Shown here one piece after another: positions 33,573 through 42,772 of a DNA stretch of 64,000 nucleotides (its first letter is position 1; the number at the start of each line of letters is the position of its first letter). Below the pieces are notes generated by a model. The model searched no databases. It worked only from the letters and a program-made list of their open reading frames with translations, and had not been told where the DNA came from. The translations under genes were made by a program, and so were the position numbers. The DNA is from Georgenia satyanarayanai (GTDB taxonomy: Bacteria > Actinomycetota > Actinomycetes > Actinomycetales > Actinomycetaceae): contig NZ_JAMBNZ010000001.1 in NCBI RefSeq assembly GCF_023715365.1, forward strand, positions 372,001 through 436,000. Direction: 5' to 3'.

Positions 33573-33721
33573 GAGGAATCCGGCTGTCGACGGAAGGGGG
33601 CCGGTGCCGGCGGGCTGGGCGGGATCCGGCTGTCGGCGAAAGGGGTCCGAGGGCGGCGGCGGGGCGGGATCCGACTGTCGGCGCATGGGCTGGCCGGGCC
33701 GGAGGAATCCGGCTGTCGGCG
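33573..33721. repeat. Four same-direction arms of the dispersed repeat
   Basis: Four copies of GGA(GGA)ATCCGGCTGTCGGCG-like sequence occur at about 33573-33591, 33621-33638, 33666-33683 and 33701-33721, at 35-48 base intervals and all in one orientation; a fifth, weaker GAGAGCCGGCTGCCGAC copy precedes them. They fill the gap between hemA and the short NTF2-like gene. No opposite arm makes a strong palindrome here. Confidence 0.7.
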
Positions 33722-33745
33722 CGAGGGGCGGGTGAGAAGTGGGGG

Positions 33746-35026
33746 TCAGTTGAGGGTGGCGGCGGGGACGGTGAGGCCGAGGACCTGCTCCAGGGCGCGG
33801 ACGTGCTCCTCGGCGCGGCCGTCGCGGGCGGCGGTACGGGCGTGGACGGTCGGCGTGTGGAGCAGCCGTGCGGCGAGACGGCGCAGCGCCCGGGCGGCGT
33901 CCTCGGAGGACACCTGACCGCCGGCGGGCAAGCGCGACAGCTCGTCGCCCACCGCGTCCTCCACCCGACGTCGCAGCGCGACGACGGCCTCGTCGACGGC
34001 GCGACCGGCGAGGTCCTCACCGAGCCGCTGAACTCCGCGCGCGACGAGCTCGCGCGCCCGGTCCACCTCGAGGGCCGTCGTCGGCGGCAGCTGCTCGCGC
34101 ACGGTCTCGAGGTCGACGAGCCGCACCCCGGGCACCTGCCCCACGGTCGGGTCCACGTCGCGGGCCAGCGCGAGGTCGACGACGACGAGCTCGTTGGCAC
34201 CCGCCCGCGAGCCAAGCACCTCGGTGACGGTCGCGACGTCGAGCACCACCGTGCCGGTCCCCCGGCAGGTCACGACGACGTCGGCCCGGACGAGGGCGGC
34301 AGCGAGGTCGGTGACGGCGACGGCGTCGTGGCTCTCCGCGAACCTCGTGGCCCGCCCGGAGGCGGACCACACCGCGACGTCCTCGACGCCGCGGGAGCGC
34401 AGCGCCGCGAGCGCGACCCCGGCGTACGCGCCGGTGCCGACGAGCAGCGCCCGGTCCCCGGCCAGCGAGCGGCCGGCGAGGTCGAGGGCCACGGACGCGA
34501 CCGACGCGCCGGCACGGGCGAGGTCGGTCGTCACGGCCACCTCGCGGGAGGTGCGGGACGCGTGCTGGAAGGTCCGCTCGAGCAGTGGCGTCGTCAGCCC
34601 CGCCGCGCGCGCCGCGTCCAGGGACCGGCGCACCTGCCCGACGATCTCCCGCTCCCCCACGACCATCGAGTCCAGCCCGCTCGCCACCTCGAAGAGGTGC
34701 CGGGTGGCGGCGTCGCCGGAGAGGGCGATCGTGTGCTCGGACACCTCGGAGGGGCACACGCCACTCGCGCGCGCGACGGCGTGGCGGGCGTGCTCGGCGG
34801 CGGCGACCGGGTCGGCGGCGTCGAGGTAGATCTCGAGGCGGTTGCACGTGGACAGGACGACGGCGCCGCCGATCCCGCAGTCCGCCTCCGGGTCGAGCGA
34901 GCCGGCCCCGGCCGCGGCATGGTCGGCGAGCACGGCGAGGAGCCGGTCGGCGCCCGCTGCGCTGAGCCGGTCGACGTGCGCCAGCCCCGCGTGGCGGTGG
35001 TTGGCCGAGATCACTGCAAGGGTCAC
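33746..35026 (-). CDS. hemA: Glutamyl-tRNA reductase
   Basis: First enzyme of C5-type tetrapyrrole synthesis: reduces glutamyl-tRNA(Glu) to glutamate-1-semialdehyde with NADPH. The 426-residue protein has the catalytic Cys61 in 'VVLSTCNRLEIY', the conserved 'GLDSMVVGEREIVGQVR' segment, the nucleotide-binding 'ALLVGTGAYAGVALAAL', and a C-terminal dimerisation helix region. Start GTG 35026 follows GGGGGAG. It is divergent from hemE and the rest of the pathway with only 49 bases between. The dependence on glutamyl-tRNA links it to gltX at 54966. The 3' end faces the repeat cluster. Confidence 0.95.
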   Translation of the reverse strand: MTLAVISANHRHAGLAHVDRLSAAGADRLLAVLADHAAAGAGSLDPEADCGIGGAVVLSTCNRLEIYLDAADPVAAAEHARHAVARASGVCPSEVSEHTIALSGDAATRHLFEVASGLDSMVVGEREIVGQVRRSLDAARAAGLTTPLLERTFQHASRTSREVAVTTDLARAGASVASVALDLAGRSLAGDRALLVGTGAYAGVALAALRSRGVEDVAVWSASGRATRFAESHDAVAVTDLAAALVRADVVVTCRGTGTVVLDVATVTEVLGSRAGANELVVVDLALARDVDPTVGQVPGVRLVDLETVREQLPPTTALEVDRARELVARGVQRLGEDLAGRAVDEAVVALRRRVEDAVGDELSRLPAGGQVSSEDAARALRRLAARLLHTPTVHARTAARDGRAEEHVRALEQVLGLTVPAATLN

Positions 35027-35075
35027 GAGTCTCCCCCTGGGAACCGCTGGTCGGCGGGGCAGGCACAATGGCTGC

Positions 35076-36128
35076 ATGACTGCTCCAGGCCGCAACGTTA
35101 ATACATCAGACGAAGTCCGTGGTCCCCTTCTGACCGCGTACTCCGGCCGGCGGCCCGAGCGCCTGCCCGTCTGGTTCATGCGTCAGGCCGGGCGTTCCCT
35201 GCCCGAGTACCACGAGGTACGGCGCGGCGTCGGCATGCTCGAGGCCTGCCTCAAGCCCGAGCTCGCGACGGAGATCACTCTCCAGCCGGTGCGCCGGCAC
35301 GGCGTGGACGCGGCGATCTTCTTCTCCGACATCGTCGTGCCCCTGCGGCTGGCCGGGGTGGACGTCGAGATCGTCTCCGGGGTCGGCCCCGTCATCGGCG
35401 AGCCGGTGCGCAGCGTCGCCGACGCCGAGCGCCTCGCCGCCCACGCGCCCGGCGACCACAGCGCCGTCCAGGAGGCCGTCCGCCTCACCGTCGCCGAGCT
35501 GGGCGAGACCCCGCTCATCGGCTTCGGCGGCGCCCCCTTCACCCTCGCGGCCTACCTCGTCGAGGGCCGCCCCTCGCGCGACCACCTTGCCGCCCGCGGG
35601 CTCATGCACTCCGACCCCGGCACCTGGGACCGGGTGATGACCTGGGCCGCGGACCTCACCGGGGCGTTCCTCCGCGCGCAGGTCGAGGCCGGTGCCCGCG
35701 CCGTCCAGCTCTTCGACTCCTGGGCCGGCGGCCTCTCGCTGGCGGACTACACCGCGTACGCCGCCCCCTACAGCGCCCGCGCCCTGTCCCACGTCAAGGA
35801 CCTCGGCGTCCCGATCGTCCACTTCGGCACCGGGACGAGCGAGCTCCTCGGCGCGATGCGCGACGTGGGCGCGGACGTCGTCGGCGTCGACTACCGCCTG
35901 CCCCTGGACGAGGCGAGCCGCCGTCTCGGCGGGACCACCCCGCTCCAGGGCAACATCGACCCGGCCCTCCTCACCGCTCCGTGGGAGGTCCTCGAGGCAC
36001 ACGTGGGCGACGTCGTCGCCCGCGGCCGCCAGGCCCCCGCCCACGTGCTCAACCTCGGCCACGGCGTCCCGCCCACCACCGACCCCGGCGTGCTCACCCG
36101 GATCGTCGAGCTCGCGCACAGCCTGTGA
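35076..36128 (+). CDS. hemE: Uroporphyrinogen decarboxylase
   Basis: Removes four acetate carboxyls from uroporphyrinogen III to give coproporphyrinogen III. The 350-residue length is normal; signatures 'PVWFMRQAGRSLPEYHEVR' and 'LIGFGGAPFTLAAYLVEG' are intact, as is the C-terminal 'VLNLGHGVPPTTDPGVLTRIVE'. The ATG at 35076 has no ribosome site; a CACAAT hexamer (35064-35069) ends 6 bases before it, so the message is probably leaderless. Its stop overlaps the hemY start (TGATG). It begins the forward heme operon. Confidence 0.95.
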   Translation: MTAPGRNVNTSDEVRGPLLTAYSGRRPERLPVWFMRQAGRSLPEYHEVRRGVGMLEACLKPELATEITLQPVRRHGVDAAIFFSDIVVPLRLAGVDVEIVSGVGPVIGEPVRSVADAERLAAHAPGDHSAVQEAVRLTVAELGETPLIGFGGAPFTLAAYLVEGRPSRDHLAARGLMHSDPGTWDRVMTWAADLTGAFLRAQVEAGARAVQLFDSWAGGLSLADYTAYAAPYSARALSHVKDLGVPIVHFGTGTSELLGAMRDVGADVVGVDYRLPLDEASRRLGGTTPLQGNIDPALLTAPWEVLEAHVGDVVARGRQAPAHVLNLGHGVPPTTDPGVLTRIVELAHSL

Positions 36129-37537
36129 TGCGTGACGCCGTCGTCGTCGGCGCGGGCATGGGGGGCCTCACCGCCGCCCACGCCCTCGCCGCGGCCCGTC
36201 TGCGCCCCCTCGTCCTCGAGGCGGGCGACCGGGTGGGCGGCCTGGTCCAGCACGCGCGCGTGGGCGGGATCGACGTCGACGCCGGAGCGGAGTCCTTTGC
36301 GCTGCGGCGGCCCGAGGTGGCCGACCTCGTCGCGCGGCTGGGTCTTGCACACGCGACTCCGGCGACGGCGTCGACCATCTGGACCGGCGACCGGGCGCTG
36401 ACGACCCCCGCCCGCTCCCTCCTCGGGATCCCGGCCGACCCGCTCGCCGACGACGTCGTCGCCGTCGTCGGTCCGGACGCCGCCACCCGCGCGGCCGCCG
36501 ACCTCACCCTCGACCCCGCCGCGGGCGCCGACGCCACCACCCTCGCCGAGCTCGTCACCGTGCGCATGGGAGCCGGCCTGCTCGAGCGGCTCGTCCGGCC
36601 GGTGGCGCGCGGCATCCACGGCGCGGACCCGGAGAACCTCGCCGTCGACGCCGTCGCACCCGGGCTGCGGGCCGCGCTCGTCACCCACGGCTCGCTCGCC
36701 GCCGCCGTGGCCGCCACGGTGCCGGACGGGCCGGCCGTGGGCTGCGTCGTCGGCGGGATGTGGCGCCTGCCCGCGGCGCTGGCGACGAGCGCGGAGGTCC
36801 GCACGGGTACGCGCGTGACAGCGGTGGCGCGCGGCTCGGACGGGACGTGGCTGGTCCACGCCGACGACGGCGCAGCCCCCGTCCGGACGCGCCGGCTCGT
36901 CCTCGCCGTGCCCGGTCCCGAGACGGTCGAGCTGCTCTCCGGCGCCCTGCCCGGTGAGCTGCCGGAGCTGCGGCCGGGGCACCCGATCGTCCAGGTGACG
37001 CTCGTCCTCGACGCGCCGCAGCTGGACGCCGCACCGCTCGGCTCGGGAGTGCTCGTGGGCCCGGACGCGGGCGTGCGGACCAAGGCCCTCACCCACGCCA
37101 CCGCGAAGTGGGCCTGGCTGCGGAGCGCGGTGCCGCAGGGCGTCCACGTGGTCCGCCTGTCCTACGGGCGCGCCGGCGACGACCCCGCCGCCATCGAGGC
37201 CGTCGACGCCGAGCTCGCCCTCGCCGACGCGCAGGCGCTGCTCGGCGTGCCGCTCGACCGTTCGCAGGTGCTCGACAGCCTCCGGGTCCGGCGCCCGCTC
37301 GGCCTGCCGCCGTCGGCCGCCGCCGACCCCGCCCTGCGCCCGCTGCTCGAGCGGGTGCGCGCGGCGACGGGGCTCGGGGTGTGCGGGGCGTGGGTGGCGG
37401 GGACGGGCGTGGCCGCCGTCGTCGCCCAGGCCGAGCAGGAGGCCGCGCGCCTCCTCGCCCGCCCCGGTGCACGCGACCGCTCGACACCGGGCGAGGTCTC
37501 CCCGCTCTCCGCCGTTCACCCGCCCATCCTCGACTGA
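36128..37537 (+). CDS. hemY: Protoporphyrinogen/coproporphyrinogen oxidase (HemY/CgoX)
   Basis: An FAD flavoprotein of 469 residues. The N-terminal dinucleotide fold is 'VVVGAGMGGLTAAHALAAARLRPLVLEAGDRVGG'; 'IDVDAGAESFALRRPEV' and the C-terminal 'GVCGAWVAGTGVAAVVAQ' are typical of HemY. In actinobacteria this enzyme acts as coproporphyrinogen III oxidase (CgoX) in the coproporphyrin-dependent heme route, and is normally followed by hemQ. Here it is followed by hemC instead. Start ATG 36128 overlaps the hemE stop by one base, so expression is coupled. Confidence 0.9.
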   Translation: MRDAVVVGAGMGGLTAAHALAAARLRPLVLEAGDRVGGLVQHARVGGIDVDAGAESFALRRPEVADLVARLGLAHATPATASTIWTGDRALTTPARSLLGIPADPLADDVVAVVGPDAATRAAADLTLDPAAGADATTLAELVTVRMGAGLLERLVRPVARGIHGADPENLAVDAVAPGLRAALVTHGSLAAAVAATVPDGPAVGCVVGGMWRLPAALATSAEVRTGTRVTAVARGSDGTWLVHADDGAAPVRTRRLVLAVPGPETVELLSGALPGELPELRPGHPIVQVTLVLDAPQLDAAPLGSGVLVGPDAGVRTKALTHATAKWAWLRSAVPQGVHVVRLSYGRAGDDPAAIEAVDAELALADAQALLGVPLDRSQVLDSLRVRRPLGLPPSAAADPALRPLLERVRAATGLGVCGAWVAGTGVAAVVAQAEQEAARLLARPGARDRSTPGEVSPLSAVHPPILD

Positions 37538-37600
37538 CAGGTCGCCGGCGCGACGGAGGTCACCTCGACTTCGATTCCCCGGGGTGTGCACACTTGAGGG

Positions 37601-38557
37601 GTGACCCCTCCCCCTCTCCGGCTCGGCACGCGCGCCTCGACGCTGGCGCTCACGCAGTCCACCACCGTGGCCAAGGCGCTGGAGGCCGTCACCGGCCGGG
37701 AGGTCGAGCTCGTCCGGATCCGCACGGAGGGCGACCGCAACCGCGCCTCTCTCGCCAGCCTCGGCGGCACCGGCGTCTTCGCCGCCGCGCTGCGCGAGGC
37801 ACTGCTCGCTGGGGAGTGCGACCTCGCCGTCCACTCCCTCAAGGACCTGCCCACGGCGCCGACGCCCGGCCTGTCGATCGGCGCGCTGCCCGAGCGCGCG
37901 GACTCACGCGACGTGCTGTGCGCCCGCGAGGGCTGGACCCTGCAGACGCTTCCCGACGGCGCACGGGTCGGCACCGGCTCACCGCGCCGGGCCGCCCAGC
38001 TGCTCGCCGCCCGCCCCGACCTCGACATCGTCGACATCCGTGGCAACGTCGAGACCCGCCTCGGGCGGGTGCAGCCCGGTGACCTCGACGCCGTCGTCCT
38101 CGCCCGCGCGGGGCTCGCCCGCGTCGGGCGGCTCGAGGCGGTCACCGAGACCCTCGACGCGGAGGTCGTCGTCCCCGCCCCGGGGCAGGGCGCGCTGGCC
38201 GTCGAGTGCCGCAGTGAGGACCTCGCCGACCTGGACCACCCGCTCGCCGCCGGCTTGCGCGCGCTCGACGACCACGCCACCCGCCTCGCGGTCACCGCCG
38301 AGCGCATCGTCCTGCGCGTCCTCGAGGCCGGCTGCGCCGCGCCGCTCGGCGCACTGGCCCACCTCGAGGGCGGGTCGCTGCACCTGCACGCGACCGTCGT
38401 CGAGCACGACGGCAGCCGCCGCCTCAGCCACCGCGCCCACGTCGCCCTCCCGACCGACGACGCCGCCTCCCTCGCGGCGGCGGAGTCCCTCGGCGCCGAG
38501 GTCGCGACCGCACTCCTCGAGGCGGGTGCCGCGAGCATCACCGGACGGCCCGCGTGA
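37601..38557 (+). CDS. hemC: Porphobilinogen deaminase (hydroxymethylbilane synthase)
   Basis: Joins four porphobilinogens into hydroxymethylbilane on a dipyrromethane cofactor. 318 residues; 'RLGTRASTLALTQS', 'VHSLKDLPTAPTPGL', 'RGNVETRLGRV' and 'VPAPGQGALAVECR' are standard, and Cys245 in 'LEAGCAAPLGA' anchors the cofactor. The GTG at 37601 is probably leaderless: CACACT (37589-37594) ends 6 bases before it, with TCGACT 18 bases further up. This suggests a promoter of its own inside the heme cluster, 63 bases after hemY. Confidence 0.93.
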   Translation: MTPPPLRLGTRASTLALTQSTTVAKALEAVTGREVELVRIRTEGDRNRASLASLGGTGVFAAALREALLAGECDLAVHSLKDLPTAPTPGLSIGALPERADSRDVLCAREGWTLQTLPDGARVGTGSPRRAAQLLAARPDLDIVDIRGNVETRLGRVQPGDLDAVVLARAGLARVGRLEAVTETLDAEVVVPAPGQGALAVECRSEDLADLDHPLAAGLRALDDHATRLAVTAERIVLRVLEAGCAAPLGALAHLEGGSLHLHATVVEHDGSRRLSHRAHVALPTDDAASLAAAESLGAEVATALLEAGAASITGRPA

Positions 38558-38633
38558 GTCTGGCCGCCTGCGCCGCGCTCCGCCGGGCCGGATCGCTGCC
38601 GCCCATGACCGCGAGCGCCACCGGACGGACGGA

Positions 38634-39395
38634 ATGAGCCTCGCCGGCCGCACGCTCCTGCTCCCCAACACCGACGCCGCGGACCGCCTCGCCCACGCGG
38701 CCGAGGAGCTCGGTGCGCGGACGGTGACGGCGGACCTCATCCGCCACGAGACCGTGGCGCCCACCGACGAGCTCGACGCCGCCCTCCGCGCGGCCGTGAG
38801 CGTCGACTGGGTGGCTCTCACCAGCGCCACGACGGTCGCGGCCGTCGCCGAGCGCGCGGCCGCCCTCGGCACGACGACGGCGCAGCTCCTCACCGGCCCG
38901 CGCGTCGCCGTCGTCGGCCAGGCGACCGGCGCCGCCCTCGCCGCGCACGGCATCACCGCGGACCTCGTCCCGCCGGAGCGCTCGAGCGCCGTCGACCTCC
39001 TCGCCGTCTGGCCCGAGGGCCGCGGCACCGTCCTCGTCCCGCGCTCGGAGATCGCCGCCCCCACCCTCGTCGACGGCCTGCGCGAGCGCGGCTGGCAGGT
39101 GCGCGACGTCATCGCCTACCGGACCGTCCCCGCGACGGTCGCCGATCCCGCGGTCGTCGAGATGCTCGACGGCGGAGGGGTCGACGTCGTCGTCCTCACC
39201 TCGGGCAGCACCGCGAGCGCCTTCGCCGCCCTCTACGGCACCACCGCGCCCGTGCGCGTGTGCGCGATCGGCGAGAGCACCGCCGACGCCGCGCGCCGCG
39301 CGGGGCTGCCGGTGCACGCCGTCGCCGACCACCAGACCACCGCCGGCCTGCTCGAGGCGGCGGGCCGCGCCCTCACCACCGGAGCCCGCCCATGA
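38634..39395 (+). CDS. hemD: Uroporphyrinogen-III synthase
   Basis: Cyclises hydroxymethylbilane with D-ring inversion to uroporphyrinogen III. 253 residues, with the weakly conserved two-domain HemD fold: '[24 protein letters not shown]', '[20 protein letters not shown]', '[23 protein letters not shown]', and '[18 protein letters not shown]' with '[19 protein letters not shown]'. It is a stand-alone enzyme, not fused to a methyltransferase as in some actinobacteria. It starts 76 bases after hemC with a weak GGACGG ribosome site, and its stop overlaps the hemB start (ATGA). Confidence 0.88.
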   Translation: MSLAGRTLLLPNTDAADRLAHAAEELGARTVTADLIRHETVAPTDELDAALRAAVSVDWVALTSATTVAAVAERAAALGTTTAQLLTGPRVAVVGQATGAALAAHGITADLVPPERSSAVDLLAVWPEGRGTVLVPRSEIAAPTLVDGLRERGWQVRDVIAYRTVPATVADPAVVEMLDGGGVDVVVLTSGSTASAFAALYGTTAPVRVCAIGESTADAARRAGLPVHAVADHQTTAGLLEAAGRALTTGARP

Positions 39396-40372
39396 CGCAC
39401 CCGATCCCCACCGCCCGCCCGCGCCGGCTGCGCCGCAGCCCCGCGATGCGGCGGCTCGTCTCCGAGACCCGCCTGCACGCGGCGGACCTCGTGCTGCCGA
39501 TGTTCGTCAAGGAGGGCCTGGAGGAGCCGGCGCCGATCGCGTCGATGCCGGGCGTCGTCCAGCACTCGATGGACTCCCTGCGCCGCGCGGCCGTCGAGGC
39601 CGCCGAGGCGGGGGTCGGCGGGCTCATGCTCTTCGGCGTCCCGGCCACGCGCGACGCCGTCGGCTCCTGCGCGACGGACCCGGACGGGATACTCAACGCG
39701 GGCCTGCGCGCGCTCGTCGAGGAGGTGGGGGACGCCGTCGTCGTCATGTCCGACCTGTGCCTGGACGAGTTCACCGACCACGGGCACTGCGGCGTCCTCA
39801 CCGCCGACGGCACCGTCGACAACGACGCGACCCTCACCCGCTACGCCGAGATGGCGCTCGCGCAGGCGGAGGCCGGGGCCCACCTGCTCGGGCTGTCCGG
39901 GATGATGGACGGCCAGACCGCGGCGGTCCGGACCGCCCTCGACGGCGCCGGGCACAGCGACGTCGCGGTCCTCGCCTACTCCGCGAAGTACGCCTCCGCC
40001 TTCTACGGCCCCTTCCGCGACGCCGTCGACTCCGCGCTCCAGGGCGACCGCCGCACCTACCAGATGGATGCCGGCAACCGCCGCGAGGGGCTGCGGGAGG
40101 CGACGCTCGACCTCGCCGAGGGCGCTGACGTCGTCATGGTCAAGCCCGCGATGAGCTACCTCGACGTCCTGGCCGACGTCGCCGCCCACTCCCCCGTGCC
40201 CGTCGCCGCCTACCAGGTGTCCGGCGAACTCGCGATGATCGAGGCCGCGGCCGCGCAGGGCTGGATCGATCGGCGCCGGGCGATCGAGGAGTCCCTCCTC
40301 GGCATCCGCCGGGCCGGCGCGGACATGACCCTCACGTACTGGGCGACCGAGGTCGCCGGCTGGCTCCGCTGA
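39392..40372 (+). CDS. hemB: Delta-aminolevulinic acid dehydratase (porphobilinogen synthase)
   Basis: Condenses two aminolevulinates to porphobilinogen. 326 residues with Schiff-base lysines Lys199 ('[15 protein letters not shown]') and Lys251 ('[13 protein letters not shown]'). The metal segment reads '[14 protein letters not shown]': Asp replaces one Cys of the zinc-type triplet, so a Mg-dependent or mixed-metal form is likely. Start ATG 39392 overlaps the hemD stop. It lies 26 bases before hemL, the preceding enzyme in the pathway. Confidence 0.95.
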   Translation: MTHPIPTARPRRLRRSPAMRRLVSETRLHAADLVLPMFVKEGLEEPAPIASMPGVVQHSMDSLRRAAVEAAEAGVGGLMLFGVPATRDAVGSCATDPDGILNAGLRALVEEVGDAVVVMSDLCLDEFTDHGHCGVLTADGTVDNDATLTRYAEMALAQAEAGAHLLGLSGMMDGQTAAVRTALDGAGHSDVAVLAYSAKYASAFYGPFRDAVDSALQGDRRTYQMDAGNRREGLREATLDLAEGADVVMVKPAMSYLDVLADVAAHSPVPVAAYQVSGELAMIEAAAAQGWIDRRRAIEESLLGIRRAGADMTLTYWATEVAGWLR

Positions 40373-40398
40373 CCACCCCACCCACCCGAGAGGCACCG

Positions 40399-41742
40399 AT
40401 GAGCGACCTGCCCACCGACCCGATGGACGAGATCTTCACCTCCGCCCGCGCCGTCATCCCCGGCGGGGTGAGCTCGCCGGTGCGCGCGTACGGCTCGGTC
40501 GGCGGGGTGCCGCGCTTCGTCGCGTCCGCGCGCGGACCGCACATCACCGACGTCGCGGGGCGGGAGTACGTCGACCTCGTCATGTCGTGGGGGCCGGGGC
40601 TGCTCGGCCACGCCCACCCGGAGGTGGTGTCCGCCGTGCAGGAGGCGGCCGCGCGGGGCCTGTCCTTCGGCGCGCCGACCGTGGCCGAGATCGAGCTCGC
40701 CGAGGCGATCCGCGGGCGCGTGGCGCACGCGCAGCGCGTCCGTTTTGTCTCGACCGGCACCGAGGCGACGATGACGGCGATCCGCCTCGCCCGCGGGGCG
40801 ACCGGCCGCGACCTCGTCGTGAAGTTCTCCGGCCACTACCACGGGCACGTCGACGCCCTGCTCGCCGCGGCCGGCTCCGGTGTGGCGACCTTCGCCATGC
40901 CCGGTTCCGCCGGGGTGACGGCGGCGACGACGGCGCAGACCATCGTCCTGCCCTACAACGACGCCCCCGCGCTCACCGACCTCTTCGCCGCGCGCGGGCA
41001 CGAGATCGCCGCGGTCATCACCGAGGCGGCGCCCGCCAACATGGGCGTCGTCCCGCCCGATCCGGGCTTCAACGGGCTGCTGCGGCAGATGACCGAGGCG
41101 CACGGCGCGCTGCTCGTCCTCGACGAGGTGCTCACCGGCTTCCGCGTCCACCGCTCCGGCTGGTGGGGCCTGGAGCACGCCGACGCCGGCGGCGCGCGGG
41201 CCTGGGAGCCGGACCTCGTGACCTTCGGCAAGGTCGTCGGCGGCGGGATGCCGCTCGCCGCCGTCGGCGGACGGGCCGAGCTCATGGACCTCCTCAGCCC
41301 CCTCGGGCCCGTCTACCAGGCGGGCACGCTCTCGGGGAACCCGCTGGCGACGGCGGCCGGTCTGGCCACCCTGCGCCTCGCCGACGACGCGGTCTACGCG
41401 CGGGTGGACGAGGCGGCCGGCGTCATCGCCGACGCCGTGGGCGCCGCGCTCGACGCCGAGGGTGTCCCGCACCGGGTCCAGCGGGCCGGGAGCCTGTTCT
41501 CCGTCTTCTTCGGGGAGGCCGCGGCTGCCGCGCCGGTGCGGAACTACGCACAGGTCCAGGCACAGGAAGCCTTCCGCTTCCCGCCCTTCTTCCACGCGAT
41601 GCTCGACGCCGGTGTGGCCCTGCCGCCCTCGGTCTTCGAGGCGTGGTTCCTCTCCGCCGCGCACGACGACGCCGCGGTGAGCCGAGTGCTCGACGCCCTG
41701 CCGGCGGCGGCGCGTGCCGCAGCCGCCGCTCGTCCGGGCTGA
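40399..41742 (+). CDS. hemL: Glutamate-1-semialdehyde 2,1-aminomutase
   Basis: PLP enzyme that turns glutamate-1-semialdehyde into 5-aminolevulinate, directly after HemA in the pathway. 447 residues with the family start '[27 protein letters not shown]', '[20 protein letters not shown]', '[14 protein letters not shown]', the PLP-Asp region '[13 protein letters not shown]' and PLP-Lys278 in '[15 protein letters not shown]'. The ATG has GAGAGGCACCG upstream. It closes the forward heme unit and converges on a LysR gene 35 bases away. Confidence 0.95.
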   Translation: MSDLPTDPMDEIFTSARAVIPGGVSSPVRAYGSVGGVPRFVASARGPHITDVAGREYVDLVMSWGPGLLGHAHPEVVSAVQEAAARGLSFGAPTVAEIELAEAIRGRVAHAQRVRFVSTGTEATMTAIRLARGATGRDLVVKFSGHYHGHVDALLAAAGSGVATFAMPGSAGVTAATTAQTIVLPYNDAPALTDLFAARGHEIAAVITEAAPANMGVVPPDPGFNGLLRQMTEAHGALLVLDEVLTGFRVHRSGWWGLEHADAGGARAWEPDLVTFGKVVGGGMPLAAVGGRAELMDLLSPLGPVYQAGTLSGNPLATAAGLATLRLADDAVYARVDEAAGVIADAVGAALDAEGVPHRVQRAGSLFSVFFGEAAAAAPVRNYAQVQAQEAFRFPPFFHAMLDAGVALPPSVFEAWFLSAAHDDAAVSRVLDALPAAARAAAAARPG

Positions 41743-41777
41743 GCCGCCCGGGTGCGCCGGCCGCTCCGGCGGTACGG

Positions 41778-42701
41778 TCAGCGGCCCGCCGCTGGCTCAC
41801 TCGGTCGTGCGGCCGCGACCCGTAGGAAGCTGCCGGCCGCGCCGCTCGGCACGTCGGGGCCGGCCCAGACCGCGCGGATGTTGCGCGCCAGCGTCACCGC
41901 CTCCCCCGCCGGCGTGCGGATCGGCACCCGGACGAGCCGGTGCTCGGCGATGTCCCGCGCGACGACGAGCCGGGAGACGACCGCGGGCGCGACACCCGCC
42001 CCGACGGCGTGGACGACCGCAGTCGTCGATGCCAGCTCCATCGCGACGGTCGGTGCCAGCCCGAGGCCGGCCAGCCAACGCACCAGCACCTCTCTGGTCC
42101 CGCTGCCCTGCTCGCGCATCACCAGGGGCGTGCCGGCCAGCTCCGTCGGCGTGACGCCGCGCTGCGCCCACGGGTGGGTCGGAGCGACGACGAGGAGGAG
42201 CTCGTCCTTGCGAATCGCCCGAGAACGCAGCCCCGCCGGTGCGCGTGACCCCTCGACGAACCCCAGCTGCACCGTCCCGGACCGCACGCTCCGCGCCACG
42301 GCGATGGAGTTGCCCACCTCGAGGGTGACCGAGACGTCGGGTTCACGGGCGGTCAGCGTGCCGACCCACACCGGGACCAGGTGCTCGGCCACCGTGAGAC
42401 TGGCTCCGACCCGCAGCCGGCGACGCCGCTCACCACGCAGCGCCGCCGCGCCGTCGACCAGCTCCTGGACCGCACCGAGCGTCACGCGCGCCCACCCCAC
42501 GACGGCGGCTCCCTCACCGGTCAGGATCGAGCCGTGCGTGGTACGCCGCACGAGCGCCAGGCCCAGCTGCCGCTCCAGGGCGCGCAGGCGTGCGCTGGCC
42601 GAGGGCTGACTCACCCCGAGGGAGCGGGCGGCCGCACCGATGCCACCGCGGTCGGCGACGGCGACGAGGAGCTCGAGCGAGGCGAGGTCGGGGCGGGGCA
42701 T
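41778..42701 (-). CDS. LysR-family regulator, divergent from a YeiH-type transporter
   Basis: A 307-residue LysR-type regulator. The N-terminal helix-turn-helix is 'SLELLVAVADRGGIGAAARSLGVSQPSASARLRALERQLGLALVRR', and the C-terminal part is a LysR substrate-binding domain ('RLRVGASLTVAEHLVPVWVGTL', 'LLLVVAPTHPWAQRG', 'GSGTREVLVRWLAG', 'VSRLVVARDIAEHRLVRVPI'), of the CysB/CbbR-like branch. It is divergent from the YeiH gene; ATAGG-N5-CCTAT overlaps its own start codon and may be its binding site. It probably activates the exporter in response to an oxidised sulfur or anionic metabolite (inference). Confidence 0.85.
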   Translation of the reverse strand: MPRPDLASLELLVAVADRGGIGAAARSLGVSQPSASARLRALERQLGLALVRRTTHGSILTGEGAAVVGWARVTLGAVQELVDGAAALRGERRRRLRVGASLTVAEHLVPVWVGTLTAREPDVSVTLEVGNSIAVARSVRSGTVQLGFVEGSRAPAGLRSRAIRKDELLLVVAPTHPWAQRGVTPTELAGTPLVMREQGSGTREVLVRWLAGLGLAPTVAMELASTTAVVHAVGAGVAPAVVSRLVVARDIAEHRLVRVPIRTPAGEAVTLARNIRAVWAGPDVPSGAAGSFLRVAAARPSEPAAGR

Positions 42702-42714
42702 AGGTGGAGCCTAT
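42700..42714. promoter_or_regulatory. Candidate LysR-type operator
   Basis: ATAGG (42700-42704) and CCTAT (42710-42714) are exact inverted 5-mers around 5 bases, the 15-base T-N11-A format of LysR sites. It overlaps the lysR start codon and lies 58 bases before the YeiH gene start. Confidence 0.45.
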
Positions 42715-42772
42715 GACCTGATCGGCAGTTCCGGTCTACCGCCGCCCGCTGCGGACGGGAAGGCTGGTCGGC

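Noticed and set aside
32129-35101. A 990-codon plus-strand frame from the IS end across the gap and opposite hemA
   Set aside because: It crosses the IS boundary, the repeat arms and hemA antisense; no coherent protein.
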